Both the position numbers and the translations under genes were made by a program. The notes below the pieces were generated by a model that made no database searches, was not told the origin of the DNA, and saw only the letters and a program-made list of their open reading frames with translations. A stretch of DNA of 64,000 bases, from contig NZ_JAJAQC010000029.1 of assembly GCF_027604915.1 (NCBI RefSeq), positions 1-64,000 of the forward strand, read 5' to 3'. The stretch comes from Streptomonospora mangrovi. Lineage in GTDB: Bacteria > Actinomycetota > Actinomycetes > Streptosporangiales > Streptosporangiaceae. Shown in pieces: positions 42,618-51,680 of the stretch. The stretch's first letter is position 1. Each line of letters opens with the position of its first letter.

Positions 42618-43640
42618 ATGCAGGGGTGGCCGTGGTGGGCCAGTGCGCTGGTGATGGTGGCCGCCGCCGCGGCGCTGTTCATCGGGGGCGGACCGTTCAC
42701 CCGCCTGGTGGACCGCCTCGCCGACCGGACCGGCATGGGCGGGACCCTGGCCGGGATCATCCTGGTGGGCGCGGTGACCGCGCTGCCCGGCCTGATCACC
42801 AGCGTGCTGGGCGCGGCCCGGGGCGACGCCGAGTTCGCGATGAACAACGCGCTGGGCGGTATCGCCCTCCAGACGGTGTTCATCGCGCTGGCCGACGTGT
42901 TCTACCGGCGCGCCAACCTGGAGCACGCGGCGGCCTCGCTGCCCAACCTGCTCGCGCCCATCGGGCTGTCGATCATGCTGTCGACCGTCCTGCTGGCGGG
43001 CGCCGGACCGCAGATCACCGTGTTCGGCGTCCATCCGGTGTCGCTGCTGCTGGTGTTCCTGTACTGGTACTGGCTGCGGCTGTCGCGCAAGGTCGGCGAC
43101 CACCCCATGTGGCGGGTCGAACCCACGCGGAACACCCAGCACGACGACCCCGACCCCTCCGCGCGGCGGCCCGGGGAGTCGCTGCGGTCGATGTGGCTGA
43201 AGTTCGCCGGGCTGGCGGCGCTGGTGGCCCTCACCGGGTACGCCACCGGCGAGGCGGGCCTGGCGCTGACCGAGCAGACGGGGCTGTCCAGCGGCGTGGT
43301 GGGCGCGGTGATCACCGGCTTCGTGACCTCGCTGCCCGAACTGGTGACCGTGCTCTACGCGGTGCGCATCCGCGCCCTGCACCTGGCCATCGGCGACATC
43401 ATCGGCGGCAACGGGTTCGACGTGCTGTTCCTGTCGGCCAGCGACGTCGCCTACCGCGAGGGCTCGGTCTACGGCGCCATGACCGAGGGCGTGGTGCTGC
43501 TGGTGGCCCTGGGCATCGTGCTGAACCTGCTGGTGGCTGCCGGGCTGATCCGCCGCCAGGAGCACGGGATCGGCTTCGAGGGCGTGGCGATGTTCGCCTT
43601 CTACGCGCTGGGCATCGGCTTCCTGATGGCCATGGGGTAG
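42618..43640 (+). CDS. CaCA-superfamily sodium/calcium antiporter-like protein
   Basis: 340 residues with ten or so membrane segments and two inverted alpha-repeats. Repeat 1 is GTLAGIILVGAVTALPGLIT, then SVLGAARGDAEFAMNNALGG. Repeat 2 is GVVGAVITGFVTSLPELVTV, then AIGDIIGGNGFDVLFL. The cation-coordinating motif of typical members is G-[N]-[AGS]-x-[FV]-[DN]; here repeat 1 reads MNNALGG and repeat 2 GGNGFD, so repeat 1 is degenerate and selectivity may differ. It moves Ca2+ or another cation across the membrane. AAGGGG precedes the ATG. Confidence 0.85.
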   Translation: MQGWPWWASALVMVAAAAALFIGGGPFTRLVDRLADRTGMGGTLAGIILVGAVTALPGLITSVLGAARGDAEFAMNNALGGIALQTVFIALADVFYRRANLEHAAASLPNLLAPIGLSIMLSTVLLAGAGPQITVFGVHPVSLLLVFLYWYWLRLSRKVGDHPMWRVEPTRNTQHDDPDPSARRPGESLRSMWLKFAGLAALVALTGYATGEAGLALTEQTGLSSGVVGAVITGFVTSLPELVTVLYAVRIRALHLAIGDIIGGNGFDVLFLSASDVAYREGSVYGAMTEGVVLLVALGIVLNLLVAAGLIRRQEHGIGFEGVAMFAFYALGIGFLMAMG

Positions 43641-43644
43641 GGCA

Positions 43645-43669
43645 GCGGCCGCCCCCCATGGGCGGCCGC
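43645..43669. terminator. Bidirectional hairpin terminator
   Basis: A 10-bp perfect stem GCGGCCGCCC/GGGCGGCCGC with a 5-base loop, 4 bases past the antiporter stop and facing the convergent CDF gene. Confidence 0.75.
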
Positions 43670-43716
43670 GACGACCGCCGCCCCCAGCCTCCGCCCGCCC
43701 TCGGCGCCCCCGGCCC

Positions 43717-44673
43717 TCATCCCGGCTGGGCGCCGCCGGGGGCCGCGGTGCTGCCCGGGGTGGCGCGGAGCAGGTCGGGTTCGATGTAGATCAGTCCGGC
43801 GATGGGCACCGCCGCGCGGATGCGCTCCTCGGCGGCGTTGATGGCGCGCACCACGTCGCCCGCGTCGTCCCGGACGTCCACGGCGATCTTGGCGGCCACC
43901 AGCAGCTCCTCGGGGCCGAGGTGCAGGGTGCGCATGTGGATCACGGTGTCGACGTCCTCGCCCGCCAGCAGCGCCCGGCGGATGCGCCCCACGTGCTCGG
44001 GGCTGGCCGACTCCCCGATGAGCAGGCTCTTGACCTCCAGCGCCAGCACCACGGCGATGGCCACCAGCAGCAGCCCGATCGCGCCGGTGCCCAGGCCGTC
44101 CCACACGCCGTTGCCGGTGACCAGCGTCAGCCCCACGCCCAGCAGCGCGAACACCAGGCCCAGCAGGGCGCCGGTGTCCTCCAGCAGGATCACGGGCAGC
44201 TCGGGCGCCTTGGCGCGGCGGATGAAGGCGAACCATCCCGAGTCGCCGCGCACCTGGTTGGACTCGCGCACGGCCGTGCGCAGCGCGGTGCCCTCCATCG
44301 CCATCGACACCAGCAGCACGGCCACCGGGACCCAGTGCCAGGCGGTGATGGGGTGGGGGTCGGCGATCTTGTGCCACGCCTCGTACAGCGCGAAGCACCC
44401 GCCCAGCGAGAACAGCACGATGGCCACGAGGAAGGCGTAGATGTAGCGCTCGCGGCCGTAGCCGAAGGGGTGCTCGGCGTCGGGGCGGCGGCGCGCCCGG
44501 TGGCCGCCCACCAGCAGCAGGGCCTGGTTGCCGGAGTCGGCGACGGAGTGGATGGACTCCGCCAGCATCGCCGACGACCCCGTCAGCAGGTAGGCGACGA
44601 ACTTGGTGGCGGCGATTCCCAGGTTGGCGCCCAGCGCCGTGACCACCGCCCGTGTGCTTCCCTCAGCGCTCAT
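43717..44673 (-). CDS. Cation diffusion facilitator (CDF) metal efflux transporter
   Basis: 318 residues, GGGGAAG before the ATG at 44673. Six membrane segments with two metal-site motifs: SIHSVADSGNQALLL (His-x3-Asp in TM2) and LEDTGALLGLVFALLG (Asp in TM5). The HxxxD type fits Zn/Mn-transporting CDF proteins of the ZitB/FieF group. The cytoplasmic C-terminal domain is ferredoxin-like (VDTVIHMRTLHLGPEELLVA, then AKIAVDVRDDAGDVVRAINA). Convergent with the antiporter. No metal-responsive regulator is adjacent. Confidence 0.88.
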   Translation of the reverse strand: MSAEGSTRAVVTALGANLGIAATKFVAYLLTGSSAMLAESIHSVADSGNQALLLVGGHRARRRPDAEHPFGYGRERYIYAFLVAIVLFSLGGCFALYEAWHKIADPHPITAWHWVPVAVLLVSMAMEGTALRTAVRESNQVRGDSGWFAFIRRAKAPELPVILLEDTGALLGLVFALLGVGLTLVTGNGVWDGLGTGAIGLLLVAIAVVLALEVKSLLIGESASPEHVGRIRRALLAGEDVDTVIHMRTLHLGPEELLVAAKIAVDVRDDAGDVVRAINAAEERIRAAVPIAGLIYIEPDLLRATPGSTAAPGGAQPG

Positions 44674-44806
44674 GACTTCCCCCGTCGGCGTCCGAGATCC
44701 CCGCGGTCTGCGCGAACCCGCGCATCCTACGCTCGTATCCGCCGACGTGCGCAGGCGCCCCGCCGGTCCTTGCCCGGCCCCCCGGACCCCCGTCCCCTCG
44801 ACCCCC

Positions 44807-47197
44807 TCAGTCCGCCGTGGCCGCCAGCACCACCACCGGCCGGGTGCCGAGGGTGTGAGAGAAGCCCATGGGCCCGGGGTTCTCCACGGGCTCGGCGACG
44901 GTGCAGTCGCCCAGCACGCGCCCCACCCGGCCGCCCTCCGGCAGGGACGGGGTGATCTGCTCGCAGGCGTAGTCGCCGATCAGCAGGGTCTGCACGCCGG
45001 TGCCCGAGTAGTCCATCAGCATCTCGCCCTCGCCCGCCGCGAACGCCTCGGCCAGATCCATGGCCTGGCCGCAGGACATGTCCCACACCTGGGGCCGGAC
45101 CTCGTAGCTCTCGCCGTCGGCCTCGACCCGACCGCAGACCGGCGTGACGATGAGGGAGCTCACCTGGGGCAGCGCGCCCTCCGTCGCCATGGTGGTGTCG
45201 GGCGGCTGGGGGTCGGCGATCTCGGGCGCCTCGTCCACCGCCGTGAACTCGACGCTGATGCGCCACTCCTCGTGGGTGTGCTCCAGCCGCAGCGGGTCGC
45301 CGGTCTCGGCGTCCACCCACAGCCGCCCGGTGGTCTGCGAGCGCTCCACCCGGCCCTCCGACAGCACGCGGGCGGTCATGGGGCCGGAGAACACCTGCGC
45401 CGCCACCCCGCCGACGTCCTCGGTCTCCTCCTGCTCCACCAGTTCGCCCGACTCCGCCAGGGAGGTGAGGGCGTCGGCGACCATCTGGGGGCCGTAGTCG
45501 CCGGCCGGGTAGTCGGCGGGGTCGGCGTAGGCGGGCGCCTCGCCGGTGGCCTCGTCGGCCGCGCCGTAGACGTAGACGGCGCCGTCGACGTTGGCCACGG
45601 CCACCACCGACTCCGCCGGCCGGCCGCGGCCCCGGGTGGAGGCGTCGCCGGGGGTGAAGTAGCCGCTGGCCAGGAACACCGGCCGCGCTCCGCCGGCGTA
45701 GGCGTACTCCATCTCGGTGCGGCTCGCCTCCACCGCCTCCTCGGGCGAGACGCCCAGGGCGGCGGCCTCCTGCTCGGCGTGCTCGGCGGTGTACTGCCGC
45801 ACGACCTCGGCGGAGAACCCGCGCCCCTGCTCCAGGCGCTGCGCCGCCGCCTGCACGGTCTCCTCGGGGCTCGGCCCGGCCCAGGCGGTGTAGCCGGCGA
45901 TCCCCCCGGCCACCACTCCCCCGCCCACCACGATGGTGGCGGTGGCCGCCGCGATCTTGCCCAGCGCGATACCGGCGGCCCCCTGGGCGGCCGCGCCGCC
46001 GGCGCCGGTGGTGCCGGCGCCGCCCAGGCCGCCCAGCGCACCCGCGCCCGCTGCGGTGCCGCCCGCTCCGGAGCCTCCGGCGCCCGCACCGGCGCCGCCG
46101 GCCGCACCGGCCAGGGCGTTGGCCCCGGCCAGGGTCGCGCCGACCGCGGCGGTGCCCGCCCCCAGGGTGACGCCGGCGGCGGCCGCCCACAGCGCGGGCT
46201 CGTGCCAGCCGGCGTCGATACCGCGCCAGTGCCGGGCCAGCGCCGAGCGCAGCCGGTCGGCCAGTGGCCGGGCGCGCTCGGGCCGCCCGTCGGGCGACTC
46301 CTCGTCCTCGCCCTGGACCAGGTCCAGCAGCGCGGTGAACGCCTCCAGCGCGGCGGGGCGGTCCTCGGGCCGCTTGGCCAGCGCCCGCTCCACCAGCGGC
46401 AGCAGGTCCGCGGGCACCCCGTCGAGGTCGGGCTCGCCGGTGAGGACGCGCTCCTTGAGTTCGGCGGCACTGCCCGTGCCGAAGGGGGCGCGCCCGGTCG
46501 CGGCGAGCACGACCAGGCCGCCCCAGGCGAACATGTCGACCGGCGGCGCGGCGGGCGCGCCCCGGTAGCGCTCGGGCGCCACCCAGCCGGGGGTGCCGTA
46601 GGAGGCGCCCGCGTCGGCGCCCTCGGCGTCGTCGGGCGCGGTCGCGATCCCGAAGTCGACGATTTTGGGGCCGTCGGGCGCCAGGATGACGTTGCCGGGC
46701 TTGATGTCGCGGTGCACGATCCCGGCGGCGTGGACGGCGGCCAGCGCCTCGGCGGTGCCGGCGGCGAAGGCCCGCAGCATGTCGCCGTCGAGCGTGCCGA
46801 CCTGGCGGACGTGCTGGTGGAGGGTGCGGCCGGCGATGTAGTCGGTGGCCACCCACGGGCTGGGCGCGTCGGGGTCGGCGGCGTGCACGGCGGCGGTGCA
46901 GACGCCGTTGGCGCGGCGCAGCAGCGCGACCTCGCGGGCGAAGGCGGCGCGGAAGGCGGGGTCGGCGGCGTGGTCGGCGTGGACGGTCTTGACGGCCAGG
47001 CAGCGGCCGTGCGGGTCCAGCCCGCCGTAGACGGCGCCCATGCCGCCGGCGCCGATGCGGCCGACGATCCGGTAGGGGCCGATCGCGCGGGGGTCCTCGG
47101 GCCGCAGGGGGTTCAGCTCCACGGGGAGCGGGGCGGCGGCGGGCGCGTCGTCGCGGGGGTGTGAGGGCTCGCCGGGAGTGGCGGAGGCGCCGCTCAT
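44807..47197 (-). CDS. Membrane-bound Ser/Thr protein kinase with exported C-terminal domain
   Basis: 796 residues, ATG at 47197. A bacterial eukaryotic-type kinase fills residues about 40-300: glycine loop GAGGMG, Lys70, catalytic HRDIKPGN with Asp164, DFG Asp181 and the APERYRG segment. A Gly/Ala-rich region leads to one membrane segment at about residue 430 (TATIVVGGGVVAGGIAGYTA). The exported part (about residues 445-796) has Cys residues and a beta-rich, LppX/lipoprotein-like pattern (YFTPGDASTRGRG, then GRLWVDAETGDPLRLEHTHE), rather than PASTA repeats. It may sense an extracellular ligand. Downstream partners are unknown. Confidence 0.88.
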   Translation of the reverse strand: MSGASATPGEPSHPRDDAPAAAPLPVELNPLRPEDPRAIGPYRIVGRIGAGGMGAVYGGLDPHGRCLAVKTVHADHAADPAFRAAFAREVALLRRANGVCTAAVHAADPDAPSPWVATDYIAGRTLHQHVRQVGTLDGDMLRAFAAGTAEALAAVHAAGIVHRDIKPGNVILAPDGPKIVDFGIATAPDDAEGADAGASYGTPGWVAPERYRGAPAAPPVDMFAWGGLVVLAATGRAPFGTGSAAELKERVLTGEPDLDGVPADLLPLVERALAKRPEDRPAALEAFTALLDLVQGEDEESPDGRPERARPLADRLRSALARHWRGIDAGWHEPALWAAAAGVTLGAGTAAVGATLAGANALAGAAGGAGAGAGGSGAGGTAAGAGALGGLGGAGTTGAGGAAAQGAAGIALGKIAAATATIVVGGGVVAGGIAGYTAWAGPSPEETVQAAAQRLEQGRGFSAEVVRQYTAEHAEQEAAALGVSPEEAVEASRTEMEYAYAGGARPVFLASGYFTPGDASTRGRGRPAESVVAVANVDGAVYVYGAADEATGEAPAYADPADYPAGDYGPQMVADALTSLAESGELVEQEETEDVGGVAAQVFSGPMTARVLSEGRVERSQTTGRLWVDAETGDPLRLEHTHEEWRISVEFTAVDEAPEIADPQPPDTTMATEGALPQVSSLIVTPVCGRVEADGESYEVRPQVWDMSCGQAMDLAEAFAAGEGEMLMDYSGTGVQTLLIGDYACEQITPSLPEGGRVGRVLGDCTVAEPVENPGPMGFSHTLGTRPVVVLAATAD

Positions 47198-47471
47198 GGG
47201 GTGGGGGGGCCTTTCTGGTGGTACGGGCCAAAGCGCGCGGTGGCGCGCCGGGGGTCGGGTGGGCCCGGCCGCACCGGCGCGGCACCGGCGGACCGGGTGT
47301 GTGTGCCGCCGCGGCCGTGGCGCCGCGGAACGGACGGGATTCAGCGGGCCGCGCCGCCGCGCGCCCACACACCGGTCGTGAGGGTGGCCTTGCAGCGAAA
47401 CGGTAGATTACGGCACTGACCGCCGTCGCGCCGCTGGCCACAGGCGGCCACGCGGCCGGCGCCGCCGGCGC

Positions 47472-47502
47472 GGGGCGCGGGCGGCTCAGCCGCCCGCGCC
47501 CC
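47472..47502 (-). terminator. Hairpin terminator with the stop codon in its loop
   Basis: A 14-bp perfect stem GGGGCGCGGGCGGC/GCCGCCCGCGCCCC whose three-base loop is the complement of the MpaB-gene TGA stop (47486-47488). The 3' coding end therefore forms one arm. Confidence 0.8.
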
Positions 47503-48718
47503 GCCCCGCGGCCGGCTTCTCGCCCGCTCCCGCGTCCGGTCCCCCGCCGTCGGCGGCGGTGCGGTACTGCGCGGTCTCCAGGTGGGCGAACTCGGTGCGG
47601 CGGTAGGCGGTGTGGGCGGCCAGCGCCCGCTGCCATGAGTCGGGGGTGGCGCGCTCGGCCTCGCGCAGCCGGGCGTTGGGCAGGGCGATCAGCGGCACGA
47701 ACGGGGCGATGTCCTCGGCGGGGATCCCCAGCGCGTCGGCGGCGGTGTCGCCCTGCATCAGCCGGGTCAGGGCGTGCAGCATGCGGCGCGCCTCGGGCTC
47801 GGCCAGGCCCAGCAGGGAGCCCAGTTGGCCGCCGGCCAGGGCGTCGATGAGGGCGTGCACCAGGGCGCGGGCGTGGTCGTCGGGGGGGTCGTTGGCCGCC
47901 TCCAGCAGGTCGAGCAGGGCGCCGGCCGTGGCGTGGTCGGCGGCGCCGGCGTGGAAGTCGGGGTCCACGCCCATCAGCGCGGCGACGGTGTGCCAGTAGC
48001 GGTAGAGGTCGCGCTCCTCCTCAGGGGTGAGGGCGATCCCCACGCGCGCCAGCGCGCGGAAGGGCACCACGGTGAAGTCCAGCCAGGTGCGCGCCAGGTC
48101 GACCTGGTTGACGGGCACGCCCCACCGCGCGGTGTCCCAGCCGCGCCTCTGGGCGGCCGCGCGCACGCGGGCGTGCAGCAGGCGCACCTGGACGCTGTCG
48201 ACGTAGCCGGGCGCGCCCACGCGCAGCCCGCCGGGCAGGATCGCGTTGACCCGCCACAGGCCGGTCTCGGCCAGCCGCCGCTCGGCGTCGCCGGTCAGGC
48301 GGCCCGTGCCGGTGAGGACCCGGGCGATGGCCGGCGCGCTGTAGGTGTGCACCAGCGAGCCCAGCGCGAAGCTGATGCGGCTCCAGAAGGCGTCGACGGT
48401 CATGGACGCGACGTCGCCGCGCTCCAGCAGGGCGGGGTCGGCCGCCGCGACGGCGGCCTCGGCGTCGGCGAGCAGGGCGGCGACGGCGGGCGGGGGGTCG
48501 GTGAGGGCGGCCAGGCCCTCGCGCAGGCCGGTGGCGAGCGCGGCGCGGGCGGGCGCGGCCGCGCCGCCGGAGAGTTCGGCGACGGCGGCGTCGGCGAGGG
48601 GGTCGCCCATGGCCAGGCCCCGGCTCAGCAGCCGCGGGCCGGCCGCGCCGTGGCGGGCCGCCACCGCCTCGGGGTCGCGCAGCCGCGGCGCAGCGGTGGT
48701 CGAGGGGTTGTCGGTCAT
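47486..48718 (-). CDS. MpaB-type oxygenase (DUF2236)
   Basis: 410 residues; ATG at 48718 with GGAAGG five bases upstream. DUF2236/MpaB-like blocks are seen: DVASMTVDAFWSRISFALGS, then VNQVDLARTWLDFTVVPFRA and YRYWHTVAALMGVDPDF, whose His could be an iron or haem ligand. Fungal MpaB oxidises a polyketide-derived terpenoid; bacterial relatives include latex-clearing-like oxygenases. It is cytoplasmic or peripheral here. The C-terminal tail is Gly/Ala-rich and its 3' end is folded into the terminator hairpin. Confidence 0.8.
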   Translation of the reverse strand: MTDNPSTTAAPRLRDPEAVAARHGAAGPRLLSRGLAMGDPLADAAVAELSGGAAAPARAALATGLREGLAALTDPPPAVAALLADAEAAVAAADPALLERGDVASMTVDAFWSRISFALGSLVHTYSAPAIARVLTGTGRLTGDAERRLAETGLWRVNAILPGGLRVGAPGYVDSVQVRLLHARVRAAAQRRGWDTARWGVPVNQVDLARTWLDFTVVPFRALARVGIALTPEEERDLYRYWHTVAALMGVDPDFHAGAADHATAGALLDLLEAANDPPDDHARALVHALIDALAGGQLGSLLGLAEPEARRMLHALTRLMQGDTAADALGIPAEDIAPFVPLIALPNARLREAERATPDSWQRALAAHTAYRRTEFAHLETAQYRTAADGGGPDAGAGEKPAAGRGAGG

Positions 48719-49974
48719 GGCTGCCTTCCCACCGTCGGCCCACGCCGTGGGCATGATCACCGAGCGCAGACTACCGACTACGCGAACGTGTCGGCGCCGG
48801 GGTCGGTTCCCGGCGCGGTGGAGGGCGCCACGGGGCGGCAGGGGGCGGGCCGGCAGTGGAACTGGAACCCGCAAATCGCGAAATTCCTTCACATCTCACC
48901 GCGGAAGTGCGGCGGACCGGCTCCCCGGACGGGCGAAGGGGGCGAAAAAGGGTTCGACCGAATTACCCGGAGAGGAGGTGTACATACGGTTCGCCGGTGT
49001 CCATCCCGGCTATTTTCCCCGCGCCGTTGCCCCGAGAATAGCGCGAACCGGCGGCGGTCACCGAGGGTCACGTCCGGGGCGGCCGAGCGGCCCCGCGCAC
49101 GGCATCACCCAATGCGCGGGCACATGCAGTGTTTCCTGGTGGTTCGCCCCCGCCTCGGCCGATGCGGATGCAAACACACCGGCGGAATTGCGCAAGTTGA
49201 TCTTCGGGCGCCGGCGCGGCATTCCGGTCGCGGACGCGGGCCGGCGGCAATGAGTTCGGCCGCTGGCCGACATCGGCCGGTGGACGGCGGCCACCTTGCG
49301 TGCGTGCCAGGATACAAAGGGAGAGGCCACCGGCACCCCGGCAGGTCAGCACCATGATCGAATCCGGGGCAGGTGCGCGGAATGCCGGATCGGCGCGCCC
49401 GCGCACCGCGTTTTCCCCGGCTTATCGCCGGGGCCGTCCGGGCGGTGGCCTATGCTGATCGACGTGCGGGCGGTTCACAATGACCGCGCCCACCTGGGGA
49501 AAGCAACGGCGCCGTCCCCGCATCCGGCCACGGCATATGTCCGGCACGGCCCCGCCCCCTCGGGCCGTCGAAACTTCAACTTCCCGAAACAATGGCAGCA
49601 GGACAGGGAAATCCGGCCGTGATAGGAAATCCGAAAGCATGAATGAGTCTTCAATTCCTGTTCACCCGGACACCGCCGCCGCTATGGTGGAGTCGCATCG
49701 GGGCGCCCGCCGAGCCCGGTATCCCAGTGCCCCCGGCACGTGAACTCCCCCACCGCGGCCACCCCGCCCGGTTCGCTGCCAAAACCCGCAGAGGAATGGC
49801 TCACGGTCATGATGGTAAAGTCCGGAAGGCAGCCGAGTAAGCCCCCGCGCGGCGCACGGGCCGCGCAGTCGCCACCCTTCTCCCACCGTCCCGCAGTTGC
49901 ACCGACCGCACAGCGTGACCGTATTCCCTTCGTGGCACACCGCAACTTCCGGCAAAGCGCTCCGTGAGGTTCCG
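48719..49974. other. Long gene-poor region (1.26 kb)
   Basis: I cannot support a gene here. Base composition is clearly less GC-rich than the flanks (many TTCC/AAAT words) and third-position bias is lost. A 34-codon frame at 49639-49743 has AGGAAAT before its ATG, and a 75-codon frame overlaps its stop as GTGA (49740-49967). Both have poor codon bias and are not called. It resembles a decayed gene or a long regulatory region for the LuxR gene. Confidence 0.5.
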
Positions 49975-50613
49975 TTGACTATTCGGATTGTCTTGGCAGA
50001 CGACCACACACTTTTGCGTGAAGCGCTCCGTGAGGTTTTGCTGACGGAAGGCGACTTCCGAATCGTCGGTGAGGCCGGCGACGGCGAGTCCGTCGTCGAC
50101 TGCGTCTCGCGGGTGCGCCCCGACGTGGTCCTGCTCGACGTCGACATGCCGCGCAGCTCCCCCGTGCAGACCGCCACCCGGCTCCAGGCGGTGTCGCCGG
50201 GCACGGCCGTGATCGTGCTGACCATGTACGACGAGCCCCAACTGGTCAAGGACATGCTCCAGGTGGGCATCAGCGGCTACCTGCACAAGGGGATCAGCCG
50301 CCGCGACCTGATCGCGGCCATCCACAGCGCCGCCAACGGCCAGCAGCAGGTCACCATGTCGGTCTCGCGCGACACCATGGTGTCGGTGGGCTCGGGCTCC
50401 TCGGGCCTGCTCTCCGAGCGCGAGCAGGAGGTGCTGTCGCTGGTGGCCGTGGCCATGAGCAACCGGCAGATCGCCATGCGGCTGTCCATCACCGAGGGCA
50501 CCGTCAAGCGGCACCTGCGCAACATCTTCGGCAAGCTCGGCGCCGAGTCGCGCATGGACGCGGTCAACAAGAACAAGGCCGTGGTGGCCGAGCGCTACCA
50601 CCGCCGGGCCTGA
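49975..50613 (+). CDS. Orphan NarL/LuxR-type response regulator
   Basis: 212 residues. The start is a TTG at 49975 with GTGAGG five bases upstream; no ATG or GTG is closer to the receiver domain. The receiver begins TIRIVLADDHTLLREALREV; the acceptor Asp is in DVVLLDVDMP (about residue 54), with Thr in VIVLTMYDEP and Lys in YLHKGISRRD. A C-terminal LuxR HTH (LLSEREQEVLSLVAVAMSNR, then ITEGTVKRHLRNIFGKLGAE) follows. No histidine kinase is next to it, so it is an orphan. Its place upstream of a polyketide cluster makes a regulatory link plausible but unproven. Confidence 0.9.
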   Translation: MTIRIVLADDHTLLREALREVLLTEGDFRIVGEAGDGESVVDCVSRVRPDVVLLDVDMPRSSPVQTATRLQAVSPGTAVIVLTMYDEPQLVKDMLQVGISGYLHKGISRRDLIAAIHSAANGQQQVTMSVSRDTMVSVGSGSSGLLSEREQEVLSLVAVAMSNRQIAMRLSITEGTVKRHLRNIFGKLGAESRMDAVNKNKAVVAERYHRRA

Positions 50614-50821
50614 CCGCCGCCCCGCCCGGCCCGCCCGCCGCGCCGCCGCCCCCGCTGTCCCCGCCCCGCGCCCCGGCGGGTCCCTCCTGGTGGAGCACGC
50701 GGTGCGCCGCCCCGGCCAGCAGGCGAAGTGGGCTACCATACACGCCGGTACGCCCGGAAACGCGCAGCGGGCAAGGGGACGGCCGCCTGGGGAACCGCGG
50801 CACGGAGAGTGTAACCTTATG

Positions 50822-50843
50822 GATAGCGATACTGTCCGCTATC
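50822..50843. promoter_or_regulatory. Inverted repeat upstream of the MerR gene
   Basis: GATAGCG, eight bases, CGCTATC: a 22-bp symmetrical site 57 bases before the MerR start, interleaved with a second pair ACTGT...ACAGT (50831-50848). Its form fits a MerR-family autoregulatory site. Confidence 0.6.
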
Positions 50844-50899
50844 ACAGTGGACCGTGCGCGTGGCCACCGAAGGCGGCGACAACGTAGGGAGGCCGGTCC

Positions 50900-51643
50900 A
50901 TGCGGATCGCGGAGCTGAGTCGGAGTACAGGCGTGCCCGCGCCCACGATCAAGTACTACCTGCGCGAAGGACTCCTTCCCCCGGGCGAGCGCACCAGCCG
51001 CAACCAGGCCCAGTACGACGAGCGCCACGTGCGCCGCATCAAGCTGGTACGCGCGCTCGTGGAGGTCGGCGGCCTGTCCATCGCCACCGCGCGCGACGTG
51101 CTGGCCCGCATGGACGCCCCCGAGCACGGCCTGCTCACCTCCCTGGGCAAGGTCCAGTTCGCCATGTCCACCCCGCCCTCGGCCACCGTCGAGGACGAGG
51201 TGTGGGACGAGGCCGTGCGCCGCGTGGACGAACTGATCGAGCGCCGGGGCTGGCGGTCGGTGCCCTCCAACCCCGCCCGCAGAACCCTCGCCTCGGTCCT
51301 GGCCACCCTCCAGCGCCTGGGCCAGACCGACAAGCTCGACCTCCTCGACAGCTACGCCGACGCCGCCGAGCGGATCGTGGACGACGAGATCGAGGTGCTG
51401 CTGCGCCGCCCCGACCTCGACAGCCTCGCCGAGGGCCTGGTGGTGTGGATCGCCCTGGGCGACGTCATGTTCAGCGCGCTGCGCCGCATCGCCCAGGAGA
51501 GCGCCGCCACGCCGCGGGTGCCCGACTCCAACGGCCAGGCGCCCGCCGGGGCCGGGGCCGACGCGGCGGACACCGACGCCGACGCCGACGGCGACGGCGA
51601 GGACCCCGGTCCCGAGCCCGCGAGCCCGGCACCGGAGTCCTGA
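50900..51643 (+). CDS. MerR-family transcriptional regulator
   Basis: 247 residues; GGGAGG seven bases before the ATG. The MerR winged helix is at residues 1-70: MRIAELSRSTGVPAPTIKYY, then LREGLLPPGERTSRNQAQYD, with HVRRIKLVRALVEVGGLSIA. The effector half is helical with no Cys pattern for metals. The last 45 residues are Asp/Ala/Pro-rich (TDADADGDGEDPGPEPA) and probably disordered. A symmetrical site upstream suggests autoregulation. Target genes unknown. Confidence 0.9.
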   Translation: MRIAELSRSTGVPAPTIKYYLREGLLPPGERTSRNQAQYDERHVRRIKLVRALVEVGGLSIATARDVLARMDAPEHGLLTSLGKVQFAMSTPPSATVEDEVWDEAVRRVDELIERRGWRSVPSNPARRTLASVLATLQRLGQTDKLDLLDSYADAAERIVDDEIEVLLRRPDLDSLAEGLVVWIALGDVMFSALRRIAQESAATPRVPDSNGQAPAGAGADAADTDADADGDGEDPGPEPASPAPES

Positions 51644-51650
51644 TCCCTCC

Positions 51651-51678
51651 GGCGCTCCGCCCGCGCGGGCGGAGCGCC
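51651..51678. terminator. Perfect 28-bp palindromic terminator
   Basis: GGCGCTCCGCCCGC directly followed by its complement GCGGGCGGAGCGCC, between the convergent MerR and HAD genes. It ends two bases before the HAD stop. Confidence 0.85.
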
Positions 51679-51680
51679 GC

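Noticed and set aside
49639-49967. A 34-codon frame followed by a GTGA-overlapping 75-codon frame
   Set aside because: Coupled layout is tempting, but the third-position bias is weak and neither peptide shows recognisable features.
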